From Streptomyces sp. NBC_01268 (GTDB lineage Bacteria; Actinomycetota; Actinomycetes; Streptomycetales; Streptomycetaceae): a stretch of DNA of 64,000 bases. The first letter of the stretch is position 1; each line of letters begins with the position of its first letter. The notes beneath the pieces are model-generated. The model had not been told where the DNA came from. It saw only the letters and a program-made list of their open reading frames with translations, and ran no database searches. Shown in pieces: positions 35,864 through 44,529 of this stretch. The position numbers and the translations under genes are program-made. The stretch spans positions 7,376,001 through 7,440,000 of the forward strand of contig NZ_CP108454.1 in assembly GCF_036240795.1 (NCBI RefSeq), in the 5' to 3' direction.

Positions 35864-36577
35864 TCAGTCGTGGCGGGGTGGAGGCGTCCCGTCGGTGCCG
35901 AGTCCCGCGTTGCGGGCCCGGACGATCGCCTGCGCCCGGTCGTTGACCTGCAGCTTGCTGAAGATGTTCGTGACGTGGTTGCGGACGGTCTTGTCGGAGA
36001 TGGTCAGCCGCCGGGCGATCTGCCGGTAGTCGAGCCCGCCCGCGAGCAGGTCGAGGACCTCCAGCTCGCGCGGGGTCAGGTCGGGGAAGACCTCCCGCCC
36101 CGGCGCGGCCGCCAGCGCCCCGAAGAAGGACTGGAGCCGCTCGGCGATCCGCGGCCCGAAGACCGCCCCGCCGCCCGCGACCGTACGGATCGCCCCGATG
36201 ATCTCCTCGCGCCCGGCCCCCTTCACGAGGTAGCCGCTGGCCCCTGCCCGTACCGCCGCGAGCAGGTTGTCGTCGTCCTCGGACATGCTGAGCACCAGCA
36301 CCCGGGTCTCCGGCCGGTCGCCGAGCAGCCGCCGGGTCACCTCGATGCCCGAGGCGTCCGGCAGTCCGAGGTCGAGCACCACCACCTGCGGCGCGGTCCG
36401 CGCGCAGAGCGCGACGGCCTCGGCGGCCGAGGAGGCCTCGCCCACCACCCGGAAGCCGTCCTCGGGGAGCAGCGCCCCGCGCAGCCCGTCCAGGAACATC
36501 GGGTGGTCGTCCACCAGCACCACCGTGACCGCGGACGTCTCGGAGCCCTGAGCGCCCTGGGGGCCTTCTGCCGTCAT
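35864..36577 (-). CDS. NarL/LuxR family response regulator
   Basis: 237 residues from ATG at 36577. The receiver domain (residues 16-135) has the acidic pair in VLVDDHP, phospho-acceptor Asp69 (VVLDLGLPDASG), and the switch Thr/Ser and Lys (LSMSED; YLVKGAG). The C-terminal LuxR domain reads LTPRELEVLDLLAGGLDYRQIARRLTISDKTVRNHVTNIFSKLQV. Unlike the CIS-locus LuxR protein it looks fully functional. It is divergent from its likely kinase at 36594-38711, and its gene ends 342 bases from the phenazine operon, making that operon a plausible target. Confidence 0.92.
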   Translation of the reverse strand: MTAEGPQGAQGSETSAVTVVLVDDHPMFLDGLRGALLPEDGFRVVGEASSAAEAVALCARTAPQVVVLDLGLPDASGIEVTRRLLGDRPETRVLVLSMSEDDDNLLAAVRAGASGYLVKGAGREEIIGAIRTVAGGGAVFGPRIAERLQSFFGALAAAPGREVFPDLTPRELEVLDLLAGGLDYRQIARRLTISDKTVRNHVTNIFSKLQVNDRAQAIVRARNAGLGTDGTPPPRHD

Positions 36578-36602
36578 GCCGATTACTATAGGTATGCATA
36601 TG
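36578..36602. promoter_or_regulatory. Divergent promoter of the two-component pair in a short AT-rich island
   Basis: On the minus strand TATAGT (36590-36585) is 7 bases before the regulator ATG at 36577, giving a leaderless start. On the plus strand TACTAT (36584-36589) overlaps it and serves the kinase, whose ATG codons are at 36594 and 36600. The island is the most AT-rich run for thousands of bases. The two promoters overlap, so firing in one direction should hinder the other. Confidence 0.5.
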
Positions 36603-38711
36603 AACGCATGGAGTGAGAACGCGCCGTCGGGTTCCCACCGGGCGGAGGGCGAGCGCCGGCTGGCCGCCGCCGCGCTGTGCGCCGCCGTCACCCTCGCCCT
36701 CGCCGGGCTGTGGGTCTGCTACCTCCTGGTCAACCTGGGAGCCCCCGGCACCTCGGAGAGCGCCCAGAGCCTGCGCGTCCTCATGTACGGGCTGCCCGCC
36801 ATCGCCGCCGGCGTCCTCGTCCACGCGCACTGGCCGGGCCGACCGGTCGGCTGGGTGCTCATCGCGTACGGCATGACGGTGATCCTGCCCGCCGCCCTGG
36901 CCGCCCCGATGTGGCTCGGGCACCCCTCCGAGCCGCTGCGCGCCGCCGTCCTCGTCTTCGAAGCGCTCGCCAACTGGCTCAAGGTCACCCTCTGGTACTC
37001 GCTGCCCCTCTGGTTCCCCGACGGCCGGCTGGCCCGCCGCTGGTGGTGGTACGTCGCGGGCGTCGCCCTCTGGGTGGCGCCGCAGGCCTTCGCCTACGCG
37101 GCCCAGCCCCAGCGGTTCGGCCTGCCCAACCCCCTGGCCACCGGCTGGTGGGGGAGCGCCTCGGCCGTCCTCGACAGCCACCTCGGCGCCGCCCAGAACG
37201 TCACCCACTTCGTCCTCATCGCCGTCAGCGGCACCGTCATGTTCCGCCGGGTCCGGCGCCTCCGCTCCGCCCACACCCGCCGCGCGCTGCTCGCGCTCCT
37301 CGCCTCGTACGTCGTGTGGGGCGTCGCCCAGAGCATCACCTACCACTTCGGCGACGCCCTGCGCTGGCCCATGTACTGGCTGATGACCGCGGCCTCCGTC
37401 GCCATGTCCGCAGCCGTCGGCTACGTGGTCGTCCGCACCGGCTCCTGGCGGCTCAGCCGCCCGGAGCGGCGCATCCTCGCCGGACTGCTCGTGGTCGCCC
37501 TGCTCACCGCCGCCGACGTCGCCGTCGTCGCCGCCCTCGCCAGCGGCATGACCCCCAGCCGGTACGCCGACGCCCTGGCCCTGGTCGCCCTCGCCTTCCT
37601 CATGGGCGCGTGCCTGCGCCGCACCGTCGCCTGGGCGGTCGGCGTCGTCGACCGGCTCTACTTCGGGGACCGGGCCCACCCCTACCAGGTGCTGCACACC
37701 CTCGCCGCCCGCATCAGCCACGCGGGCAGCTCCCAGGACATCCCCGCAACCCTGTGCGCCACCGTCGTGGAGACGCTGCGCCTGCCCGCCGCCGCGCTCG
37801 CCGTGCACACCCGCGCCGGGGCCCGGGTGCTGGCCCGCGTGGGGTCGCTCGGCGACCACCCGCACCACTTCGACATGCTCCACCAGGGCACCGTCGTCGG
37901 CCGGCTCTCCGTCGGCCTGCGCGAGGGCGAGACCCAGCTGGACGCCCAGGACGGCCTCATCCTCTCCTCCCTCGCCAGCCAGGCCGCGCCCGCCGTCGCC
38001 TCCCTGCGGCTCCAGGAGGACCTGCGCAGCAGCCGCGAACAGATCGTCACCGCGCGCGAGGAGGAACGGCGCCGACTCCGACGCGACATCCACGACGGGC
38101 TCGGCCCGGCCCTCGCCGGACTGCGCCTGCGGGTCGAGAACGCCACCGCCCGGCTGCCCGCCGAGGACACCCTGCGCGAGGCGCTGCGGGCCGTCTCCGA
38201 CGACCTCGGCATGGCCATCAAGGAGGTCCGCCGGATCACCGACCGGCTCGGCCCCGCGCCCCTCGGCGAACTGGGCCTCGACGGCGCCCTGCGCCAGCTC
38301 GCCACCTCCTTCGACGGCGCCCGGCTGACCGTGGCCGCCGCCTTCGACCCCGACCCGCTGCCGCCGCTCCCCGCCGCCGTGGAGGTGGCCGCCTACCGGA
38401 TCGCGGCCGAGGCCCTCAACAACGTGGTGCGGCACGCCCGCGCCACCCGGGCCGAGATCCGGCTGCGGGCCGACGCCGAGGCGCTCACCGTCACCGTCGA
38501 GGACGACGGCACCGGCTTCGGCCGGGGCGCCGTCCACCGTGGAGTCGGCCTGCGCTCCATGGCCGAACGGGCCGCGGAGATCGGCGGCCGGTGCACGGTC
38601 GAGTCCTTCGTCCACGCCGGACGCGGCACCCGCGTCTCCGCCGTACTGCCCCGCTCGACCGTCGGCTCGGCGGAGCAGTCCCTCCCCGCCGCGTCCATGG
38701 AGCGCGGCTAG
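36594..38711 (+). CDS. NarL-type sensor histidine kinase
   Basis: 705 residues from ATG at 36594; ATGs at 36576 and 36600 are in frame alternatives and no ribosome site decides between them. The N-terminal 350 residues hold about nine hydrophobic segments (ALCAAVTLALAGLWVCYLL; GWVLIAYGMTVILPAALAA; WWYVAGVALWVAPQ), so the input domain is in the membrane. A GAF-like region (about 370-480) follows, then HisKA_3 with phospho-acceptor His500 (RRRLRRDIHDGLGP) and a HATPase (EALNNVVRHA; VEDDGTGFG; GLRSMAERAAEIGG). It should phosphorylate the divergent response regulator. The signal is unknown. Confidence 0.92.
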   Translation: MHMNAWSENAPSGSHRAEGERRLAAAALCAAVTLALAGLWVCYLLVNLGAPGTSESAQSLRVLMYGLPAIAAGVLVHAHWPGRPVGWVLIAYGMTVILPAALAAPMWLGHPSEPLRAAVLVFEALANWLKVTLWYSLPLWFPDGRLARRWWWYVAGVALWVAPQAFAYAAQPQRFGLPNPLATGWWGSASAVLDSHLGAAQNVTHFVLIAVSGTVMFRRVRRLRSAHTRRALLALLASYVVWGVAQSITYHFGDALRWPMYWLMTAASVAMSAAVGYVVVRTGSWRLSRPERRILAGLLVVALLTAADVAVVAALASGMTPSRYADALALVALAFLMGACLRRTVAWAVGVVDRLYFGDRAHPYQVLHTLAARISHAGSSQDIPATLCATVVETLRLPAAALAVHTRAGARVLARVGSLGDHPHHFDMLHQGTVVGRLSVGLREGETQLDAQDGLILSSLASQAAPAVASLRLQEDLRSSREQIVTAREEERRRLRRDIHDGLGPALAGLRLRVENATARLPAEDTLREALRAVSDDLGMAIKEVRRITDRLGPAPLGELGLDGALRQLATSFDGARLTVAAAFDPDPLPPLPAAVEVAAYRIAAEALNNVVRHARATRAEIRLRADAEALTVTVEDDGTGFGRGAVHRGVGLRSMAERAAEIGGRCTVESFVHAGRGTRVSAVLPRSTVGSAEQSLPAASMERG

Positions 38712-38891
38712 ACCGCCGGTAGGGGGCGCTCCCGCAGCGGGGGGCGGGGGCGCGCTCGACGTGCGGTCCACGGGGGTGTCCGGCGCACGGCCCACGGGGC
38801 TGAACCGCGCACCGGTCCGGGCGCGGATTCGGCCACCCCCTCCCCGCCGTGCTTTCCTTGACGGACACCGACCGAAGAAGGCATCGCATCC

Positions 38892-40304
38892 ATGAACAGC
38901 TCGGACCGCACGGGAGATCCCACCGGCCTCGCCGACCTCACCGGCACCCCGCCGCTCCCGGCCGCGGAGAGCTTCGACGCCATGGAGCTGCCCGAGGCGG
39001 TCCTGACGACGCTCGCCGCCCAGGGCGTCACCAGCCCCTTCCCGATCCAGTCCGCCGCCCTGCCCAGCGCCCTCGCCGGCCGGGACGTCCTGGGCCGCGG
39101 GCGCACCGGCTCCGGCAAGACGCTCGCCTTCGGCCTCGCGCTCCTCGCGCGCACCGCGGGCCGCCGCGCCGCCGCCAAGAAGCCGCTCGCCCTGGTGCTC
39201 GTGCCCACCCGCGAACTGGCCCAGCAGGTGGCCGAGGCGCTGGCGCCCTACGCGACCGCCCTCGACCTGCGGCTCGCGACCGTCGTCGGCGGCCTGCAGG
39301 CCGGCCGCCAGGCCAAGGAGCTGCGGTCCGGGGCCGAGGTCCTGATCGCGACCCCCGGGCGACTCAAGGACCTGATCGAGCGCCGGGACTGCCGGCTCGA
39401 CGAGGTGGCCGTCACGGTCCTGGACGAGGCCGACCAGATGGCCGACCTGGGATTCCTTCCGCAGGTGACCGAACTGCTCGACCAGGTGCCGTCCGGCGGC
39501 CAGCGGATGCTCTTCTCGGCCACCCTGGACCAGGACGTCGAGACCCTGGTCCACCGCTACCTCCAGGACCCGGTGGTGCACGCCGCCGACGCGGTCGCCG
39601 CCCCCGTCCCCACGGCCGAGCACCACGTGCTCCGGGTCGACGGCGGCGACAAGTTCGCCGTCGCCGGCGAGATCGCCACCCGTGACGGGCGCGTGCTCAT
39701 GTTCCTGCACACCAAGGCCTCCGTCGACCGCTTCACCCGGCAGCTCGTCGCCGCCGGGGTGCGGGCCGCCGCCCTGCACGGCGACAAGTCCCAGCCCCAG
39801 CGCACGGACACCCTGGAGAAGTTCAGGACCGGGGCGGTCACCGTCCTGGTGGCGACCAACGTCGCCGCCCGCGGCCTGCACGTCGACGACCTCGACCTGG
39901 TCGTCAACGTCGACCCGCCCACCGACCCGAAGGACTACCTCCACCGCGCCGGCCGCACGGCCCGCGCCGGAGCCTCCGGCAGCGTCGTCACCCTGGCCCT
40001 GCCCGACCAGCGCCGCGACCTCGCCCGGCTCCTCACCGAGGCCGGCGTCCGCTCCCGCACCACCGACGTCCGCCCCGGCGCCGCCGAGCTGCGCCGGATC
40101 ACCGGTGCCAAGGCCGCGGCCGACACCCCCGGCGGAGGGGCTGCCGCCCCCGCCGAGCGCGACCGGCGCGGCGCCGCCTTCCGCGGCATGGGCACCGTCC
40201 CCGGACGGCCCGGCCGCACCAAGAACGAGTCCCGCAAGACCGCCGACGCCCGGCGCGCGGCCGAGGCCCGCAAGGCCGCCCGGGTGCGCCGCGGCGGCGC
40301 GTAG
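38892..40304 (+). CDS. DEAD-box RNA helicase
   Basis: 470 residues from ATG at 38892. Motifs in order: Q-motif region FDAMELPEAVLTTLAAQGVTSPFPIQ, motif I GRTGSGKT, Ia PTRELAQQ, II VLDEADQMADLGF, III FSAT, IV-V VATNVAARGLHVDDLDLVVN, VI HRAGRTARAG. The last 100 residues are a basic, Arg/Ala-rich tail typical of actinobacterial RhlE-like helicases. It probably unwinds structured RNA, for example in ribosome assembly or at low temperature. Monocistronic and followed by a strong hairpin at 40315-40346. Confidence 0.94.
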   Translation: MNSSDRTGDPTGLADLTGTPPLPAAESFDAMELPEAVLTTLAAQGVTSPFPIQSAALPSALAGRDVLGRGRTGSGKTLAFGLALLARTAGRRAAAKKPLALVLVPTRELAQQVAEALAPYATALDLRLATVVGGLQAGRQAKELRSGAEVLIATPGRLKDLIERRDCRLDEVAVTVLDEADQMADLGFLPQVTELLDQVPSGGQRMLFSATLDQDVETLVHRYLQDPVVHAADAVAAPVPTAEHHVLRVDGGDKFAVAGEIATRDGRVLMFLHTKASVDRFTRQLVAAGVRAAALHGDKSQPQRTDTLEKFRTGAVTVLVATNVAARGLHVDDLDLVVNVDPPTDPKDYLHRAGRTARAGASGSVVTLALPDQRRDLARLLTEAGVRSRTTDVRPGAAELRRITGAKAAADTPGGGAAAPAERDRRGAAFRGMGTVPGRPGRTKNESRKTADARRAAEARKAARVRRGGA

Positions 40305-40314
40305 CGCACGACGG

Positions 40315-40346
40315 GGCGCCCGCCGCCTGGAGGGGCGGCGGGCGCC
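40315..40346. terminator. Bidirectional terminator hairpin
   Basis: A perfect 13-bp stem (GGCGCCCGCCGCC at 40315-40327 with its complement at 40334-40346) closes a 6-base loop. It lies between the helicase stop (40304, plus) and the small-peptide stop (40379, minus) and can end both transcripts. Confidence 0.85.
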
Positions 40347-40378
40347 TGAGGTCACGGTCCGCGGTCTGAGGTCGGGCC

Positions 40379-40582
40379 CTAGGGCACGCACCCGGGGCAG
40401 TCCCGGTTGGTGCACGAGGGCTTGTGGCCGGGTCGAGCGGAGCCGGTGCCCTGCGCGCCGTAGCCCTTCGAACCGAAGAGCACGGCGCTCACGAGCGCCA
40501 CGAGGGCAAGCACCGATCCGATGATCTTGCGCTTCATTTCTGTTCCATTCCTGGACTCCGCCGGTGCGGATTCCTGTTCCAT
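40379..40582 (-). CDS. Small hydrophobic peptide with Cys-rich C-terminus, partner of the Asn-synthetase-like protein
   Basis: 67 residues if started at ATG 40582 (GAGGTGAGC just before); a second in-frame ATG at 40537 (GGAACAGAA before it) gives 52 residues. The chain has a basic stretch MKRK, a hydrophobic helix IIGSVLALVALVSAVLFG, and a polar tail GYGAQGTGSARPGHK ending PSCTNRDCPGCVP. It reads as a signal/anchor plus a 30-residue exported tail with three cysteines (C-x4-C-x2-C), or as a leader plus core of a modified peptide. It follows the asparagine-synthetase-like gene by 59 bases on the same strand and ends just before a terminator, so the two form a unit. Confidence 0.65.
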   Translation of the reverse strand: MEQESAPAESRNGTEMKRKIIGSVLALVALVSAVLFGSKGYGAQGTGSARPGHKPSCTNRDCPGCVP

Positions 40583-40641
40583 GCTCACCTCGGAGGCGTC
40601 CCGGGCACATGAGGCCCACGACTCACTCCGGGCCCCTTCCG

Positions 40642-42204
40642 TCACAGCGAGACCGTCCGTCGCCCCAGCACCGGCAGCTCGGCCGGGCTCTTCGCCCGCA
40701 CCGCCGGAGGGACCGGGCGCCGCACGGCCACCGCGTACTCCTCCCGCCACAGCTCGAACATCGACAGGGCCCAGATCGTCTCCGCCAGCCGCTCCGAAGG
40801 GCGGGTGAGCTGGGCGGCGAGGAGCCGCTCGACCGCCCGCCAGCTCAGCAGCCCCGACGCCCGCAGCCGGGCGGGCGACAACACCTCCCTCACCAGGTCC
40901 GTCAGCGCCCCGCCCGGGACCAGCAGGTCCGCGACCCGCCGCCGGGCGTCGCCCGGGACCCTGAGGCCCGCGCCGCCCAGATGGGCCGTGCGGCGCAGCC
41001 CGCGCACCGGCAGCAGCTCCTCCCGCTCGAACGCGGTCAGGACCGCCCGCCGGGAGCGGAGCGCCCCCGCCTCGCCGAGCCGTGCGGCCAGCGCCTGCGC
41101 CGCGTCGCCCCGCTCGGCGAGGTACGCCCGGTAGTCGACGCTGTAGAGCCGGGACCGGCCGGCGGCGCCGACCGGAGCGAACCCCTCGGCGTAGCGGGCG
41201 AGCCAGTCCTCGGAGGGGTCGGCGAGGGCCGCCGCCACCCGGCGCCGTCCCGCCTCGGTGTCCACGGCGAGATCGGTGGCGAGCCCGGCCGCCTCCGGGC
41301 CCTTCGGGCCGGGACCGGCGTACGCGGTGAGCGCCCCCGGGTCGGCCTCGGGCTGGCCGAGCCGCCAGAGCAGCGCGGGCAGCAGCGCCGGCAGGTCCCG
41401 CGCCCGGCGCCGGTCCAGCGGGTGGGACAGCGGGTCCGACCGGCGGTCCGGCTCCGCGCACGGCCCTCCGCCCGGCTCGGGCGACGGTGTTCCCGGGCCG
41501 CCCGGGACACCCGGGACCTCGCCCAGGAGCTCCCGGTCCGGGGTCCCCGGCCCCGGGACCCTCCGCGCTCCCGCCGGCTCGCGCCGCCGCAGCAGCCGGG
41601 GCGCGCGTCCCCGTTCGCACACGGCGGTCGTGCCCGGCGGGAGCACCCGTACGCCCTCGAACAGCGTGGCCCCGCCCAGCGCCGCGCCCGTGGTGAGGTA
41701 CGCGTCGAGGCCGGGCGTCCACAGCGTGGGCGGGTCCGGGAGCAGCGCGAGCAGCGCCGGGATCTCGGTGGCGAAGGACAGCACCTCGCGGGTGCTGTTC
41801 CAGTGGTAGTAGAGCGGGACCGCGCCCGCCTCGTCCGCAGCGAGCACCAGGACCGGTGCCCCGCGCGCGTCGACGACGGCCGCCGCGTACGCGCCCCGCA
41901 GCTGCTCGGCGAAGCCGGCCCCGTCCGCCTCGAAGGCGGCGCGCAGCAGCGCCGCGTGGTTCCGCTCGGCGACCGGGCGGCCCCCGGACTCGATGCGGCT
42001 CAGCAGCGGGAGCCGTACGTCGACGGCCCCGGCGAGCACCGCCGCCACGCCGTCGCGACCGTCCGCCCGCCCGCCGGCGAGCGCCCAGCCCCGGCCGCGC
42101 AGCACCCGGGAGCCGGGCTCCTCGCAGGGGCCCGGGGCGCCGCGCAGGACGTACGGCGCGGTGTCGGTGCCGAACTGGCCCAGGATTCGCGACATGGTGA
42201 TCAC
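40642..42204 (-). CDS. Asparagine-synthetase-related protein lacking catalytic motifs
   Basis: 520 residues from GTG at 42204 behind GGAAAG; ATG at 42195 also possible. Residues 60-200 match the glutaminase-like half of AsnB (RGAYAAAVVDARGAP, EAGAVPLYYHWNSTREVLSFATEIPALLA, TLFEGVRVLPPGTTAV). There is no Cys2 nucleophile. The second half keeps LPALLPALLWRLGQPEADPGALTAY and the distal helices. The ATP-binding SGGxDS segment that should precede it is replaced by a short Pro/Gly-rich stretch, and the SGEGADE segment is absent. It cannot be a normal Asn synthetase or lasso cyclase. Likely a pseudoenzyme or new-function member acting with the small peptide downstream. Confidence 0.75.
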   Translation of the reverse strand: MITMSRILGQFGTDTAPYVLRGAPGPCEEPGSRVLRGRGWALAGGRADGRDGVAAVLAGAVDVRLPLLSRIESGGRPVAERNHAALLRAAFEADGAGFAEQLRGAYAAAVVDARGAPVLVLAADEAGAVPLYYHWNSTREVLSFATEIPALLALLPDPPTLWTPGLDAYLTTGAALGGATLFEGVRVLPPGTTAVCERGRAPRLLRRREPAGARRVPGPGTPDRELLGEVPGVPGGPGTPSPEPGGGPCAEPDRRSDPLSHPLDRRRARDLPALLPALLWRLGQPEADPGALTAYAGPGPKGPEAAGLATDLAVDTEAGRRRVAAALADPSEDWLARYAEGFAPVGAAGRSRLYSVDYRAYLAERGDAAQALAARLGEAGALRSRRAVLTAFEREELLPVRGLRRTAHLGGAGLRVPGDARRRVADLLVPGGALTDLVREVLSPARLRASGLLSWRAVERLLAAQLTRPSERLAETIWALSMFELWREEYAVAVRRPVPPAVRAKSPAELPVLGRRTVSL

Positions 42205-42240
42205 GACTTTCCGTTGTGCGGGTGGTTCCTGTCGTTCCGC

Positions 42241-42260
42241 GTCGGGGCCGGGGCCCCGAC
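42241..42260. promoter_or_regulatory. 20-bp GC palindrome upstream of the Asn-synthetase-like gene
   Basis: GTCGGGGCC (42241-42249), GG, GGCCCCGAC (42252-42260). The arms are perfect. It is 37-56 bases upstream of the GTG at 42204 and about 180 bases upstream of the divergent LCP gene. It may be an operator or a 5'-leader hairpin. Confidence 0.4.
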
Positions 42261-42436
42261 GACACCCCTACGGTGGGCCGCCCGCCGTCCCGTCCACACG
42301 GGACGCGGGCCCGGTACGGCTCCCATCCGGTTCCCGGGACTCCTCGCGCGTTCTGCCGATCTTCGGCATCCTGGTGGCCTGAAGTCCGCCTCGGGCGGGG
42401 CGAGTCGGGGTGTCCAGCGGAGGGGAGCCGTACCGG

Positions 42437-43456
42437 ATGAGCGCGTCAGCACAGGACGAGGGCGGAATACGCAAGCGGCGGCGGCCCAGGGCGAGGACGG
42501 TCCTGCTGACCGCCCTCGCGCTGCTGGTGGGGGCGGTCCTGCTCACCGCGGGCACCGGATACTGGGCCTACGAGCACTACACGGGCCGGGTGCAGCGGAT
42601 CCCGCAGACCTTCCCCACCGACGCCCCGGTCCCCGCCGCCTCCAAGGGTGGCCAGAACTTCCTGTTGATGGGGCTCGACTCCCGCTCGGACGTCCCCACG
42701 ACCGGCAGCGACGCCAAGGGCACGCTGTGGAAGTACGGGGACCAGCGCAGCGACGCCATGATGCTGGTGCACATCCCGGCCGACCACTCCGCCGCGTACG
42801 TCGTCTCGCTGCCCCGGGACTCCTGGGTCGACGTCCCGGGCCGGGGACGGGCCAAGCTGAACGCGGCCTTCTCCTGGGGCGGCCCGCCGCTCCTCATCGA
42901 CACCGTGCAGCGCCTGACCGACGTGCGCGTCGACCACTTCGCGGTGATCGACTGGAACGGCTTCCGCAAGCTCACCGACGCCGTGGGCGGCGTCGACATC
43001 CTGATGGCCGACGGGGAGCGCCGGCACATGGACGGCGCGCAGGCGCTGGAGTACGTGGGCGAGCGCAAGAGCCTGCCCAACGGCGACTTCGACCGCACCC
43101 ACCGGCAGCAGAACTACCTGCGCACCGTCCTGGAGAAGGTGATGACCTCCGCGTCGCTCAAGGACCCGCTGCGGCTCAAGCGGACCCTGGACATCTTCAC
43201 CGAGACGGTCAGCGTCGACGAGCGCTTCGGCGACGCCGAGATGCGCGAGCTGGTCTGGAACATGCGCGAGGTCCGCGCGGGCGACATGACCTTCATGAAC
43301 GCCCCGGCGAAGGGGACCGGCATGGTCAAGGGCCAGTCGGTCGTCCACCTCGACCCGGCCCGGGGCGCCGCGCTGTGGAAGGCGTACCGGGACGACACCG
43401 TCGGGACCTACGTGGAGACCCATCCCGTCGACCGTCTCCGGCCCGCCACCAACTGA
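42437..43456 (+). CDS. LytR-CpsA-Psr (LCP) family cell-wall glycopolymer ligase
   Basis: 339 residues from ATG at 42437, with GGAGGGGAG 9 bases upstream. A basic cytoplasmic tail and one membrane helix (RTVLLTALALLVGAVLLTAG, about 18-38) precede the LCP domain: NFLLMGLDSRSD, RSDAMMLVHIPADHSAAYVVSLPRDSWVDVPG, KLNAAFSWGG, VDHFAVIDWNGFRKLTDAVGGVDI, and DFDRTHRQQNYL with the catalytic Arg cluster. LCP enzymes transfer teichoic acids or other polymers from lipid carriers to peptidoglycan outside the membrane. Monocistronic, closed by the hairpin at 43456-43493. Confidence 0.93.
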   Translation: MSASAQDEGGIRKRRRPRARTVLLTALALLVGAVLLTAGTGYWAYEHYTGRVQRIPQTFPTDAPVPAASKGGQNFLLMGLDSRSDVPTTGSDAKGTLWKYGDQRSDAMMLVHIPADHSAAYVVSLPRDSWVDVPGRGRAKLNAAFSWGGPPLLIDTVQRLTDVRVDHFAVIDWNGFRKLTDAVGGVDILMADGERRHMDGAQALEYVGERKSLPNGDFDRTHRQQNYLRTVLEKVMTSASLKDPLRLKRTLDIFTETVSVDERFGDAEMRELVWNMREVRAGDMTFMNAPAKGTGMVKGQSVVHLDPARGAALWKAYRDDTVGTYVETHPVDRLRPATN

Positions 43457-43493
43457 GCCGTCCGGCCGGCCCGGAAGGCCCGGCCGGACGGCT
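43456..43493. terminator. Bidirectional terminator hairpin
   Basis: A 14-bp perfect stem (AGCCGTCCGGCCGG at 43456-43469, complement 43480-43493) with a 10-base loop. It begins on the last base of the LCP stop codon and lies 17 bases from the end of the transporter operon, so it can serve both. Confidence 0.85.
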
Positions 43494-43509
43494 CCGTCCC
43501 ACGGCCCGC

Positions 43510-44529
43510 TCAGACGGTCTCCGGGAAGTGGCAGGCCACCTCCCTCGGCTCCCCCACGGCGATGCTCCGCAAGGGGGGAGCCTCCGCCTTGCAGACGGCC
43601 TGCGCCTTCGGGCAGCGGGGATGGAAGGTGCAGCCCGGCGGCGGCGCGGCCGGGCTCGGCGGGTCGCCGAGCAGGGTGATCCGCTCCCGGCTCCGCTCGG
43701 CCGCCGGATCCGGCAGCGGCACGGCCGAGAGCAACGCCCGCGTGTAGGGGTGGGCGGGCGCCCCGTACACCCGGTCCTTGTCGCCGATCTCGACGATCCG
43801 CCCGAGGTACATCACGGCGACCCGGTCGCAGACCCGCTTCACCACCGACAGGTCGTGGGCGATGAAGAGGTAGGCGAGGCCCAGTTCGGCCTGGAGGCGT
43901 TCCATCAGGTTGACGATCTGCGCCTGCACGGAGACGTCGAGCGCCGACACCGGCTCGTCGGCCACGACCAGCCGGGGGCCGGTCGCCAGCGCGCGGGCGA
44001 TGCCGATGCGCTGGGCCTGTCCGCCGGAGAACTCGTGCGGGAAGCGGTCGGCGTGCTCGGGGATCAGCCCCACGAGCTCCATCAGCTCCCGCGCCCGGGC
44101 GCGGGCGTCGGCCGCCGAACTACCCTGCACCAGCAGCGGGTCGGCGATGATCCGGGCCACCGACTGACGCGGGTTGAGCGAGGAGTGCGGGTCCTGGAAG
44201 ACCATCTGGATCTCGCGCCGCAGTGGCTTGAGCGCCCGCTGCGAGAGGTGCGTGACGTCCTGGCCCGCGTAGGTGACGGAGCCCGAGGTCGGTTCCAGGA
44301 GCCGCACGATCATGCGGCCGGTGGTCGACTTGCCGCAGCCGGACTCGCCGACCAGGCCCAGGGTCTCGCCCTCGGCCAGGTCGAAGCCGACGCCGTCGAC
44401 GGCCCGCACGGGCGCCGAACGGCGGCGGCCCGGGAAGGCCATGGTCAGATCGCGCACCCGCAGCAGCGGCGGCGCGGCGGCGTCGGGCGCGGACGCCGGG
44501 TGCGGCAGGGCCGCGTGGGCGGTGGTCAT
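43510..44529 (-). CDS. Peptide ABC transporter ATP-binding protein (DppF/OppF-like)
   Basis: 339 residues from ATG at 44529, overlapping its partner by 4 bases. Walker [15 protein letters not shown]-loop [14 protein letters not shown], signature [15 protein letters not shown], Walker [13 protein letters not shown] and H-loop FIAHDLSVV are intact. The C-terminal extension [18 protein letters not shown] carries the cysteines typical of oligopeptide transporter ATPases, which bind an iron-sulfur cluster in some members. It is the last gene of a five-gene peptide importer operon and works with the DppD-like subunit. Confidence 0.94.
   Translation of the reverse strand: MTTAHAALPHPASAPDAAAPPLLRVRDLTMAFPGRRRSAPVRAVDGVGFDLAEGETLGLVGESGCGKSTTGRMIVRLLEPTSGSVTYAGQDVTHLSQRALKPLRREIQMVFQDPHSSLNPRQSVARIIADPLLVQGSSAADARARARELMELVGLIPEHADRFPHEFSGGQAQRIGIARALATGPRLVVADEPVSALDVSVQAQIVNLMERLQAELGLAYLFIAHDLSVVKRVCDRVAVMYLGRIVEIGDKDRVYGAPAHPYTRALLSAVPLPDPAAERSRERITLLGDPPSPAAPPPGCTFHPRCPKAQAVCKAEAPPLRSIAVGEPREVACHFPETV

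Noticed and set aside
35757..40619. A very long open frame on the minus strand across the two-component and helicase genes
   Set aside because: It is antisense to three well-supported genes, has repetitive Gly/Gln/Val-rich translation typical of high-GC shadow frames, and no ribosome site.
40379..42204. A lasso-peptide biosynthesis cluster
   Set aside because: The AsnB-like protein lacks SGGxDS, and no lasso protease, recognition element or dedicated transporter gene is adjacent. The peptide has no lasso-type core ring pattern.
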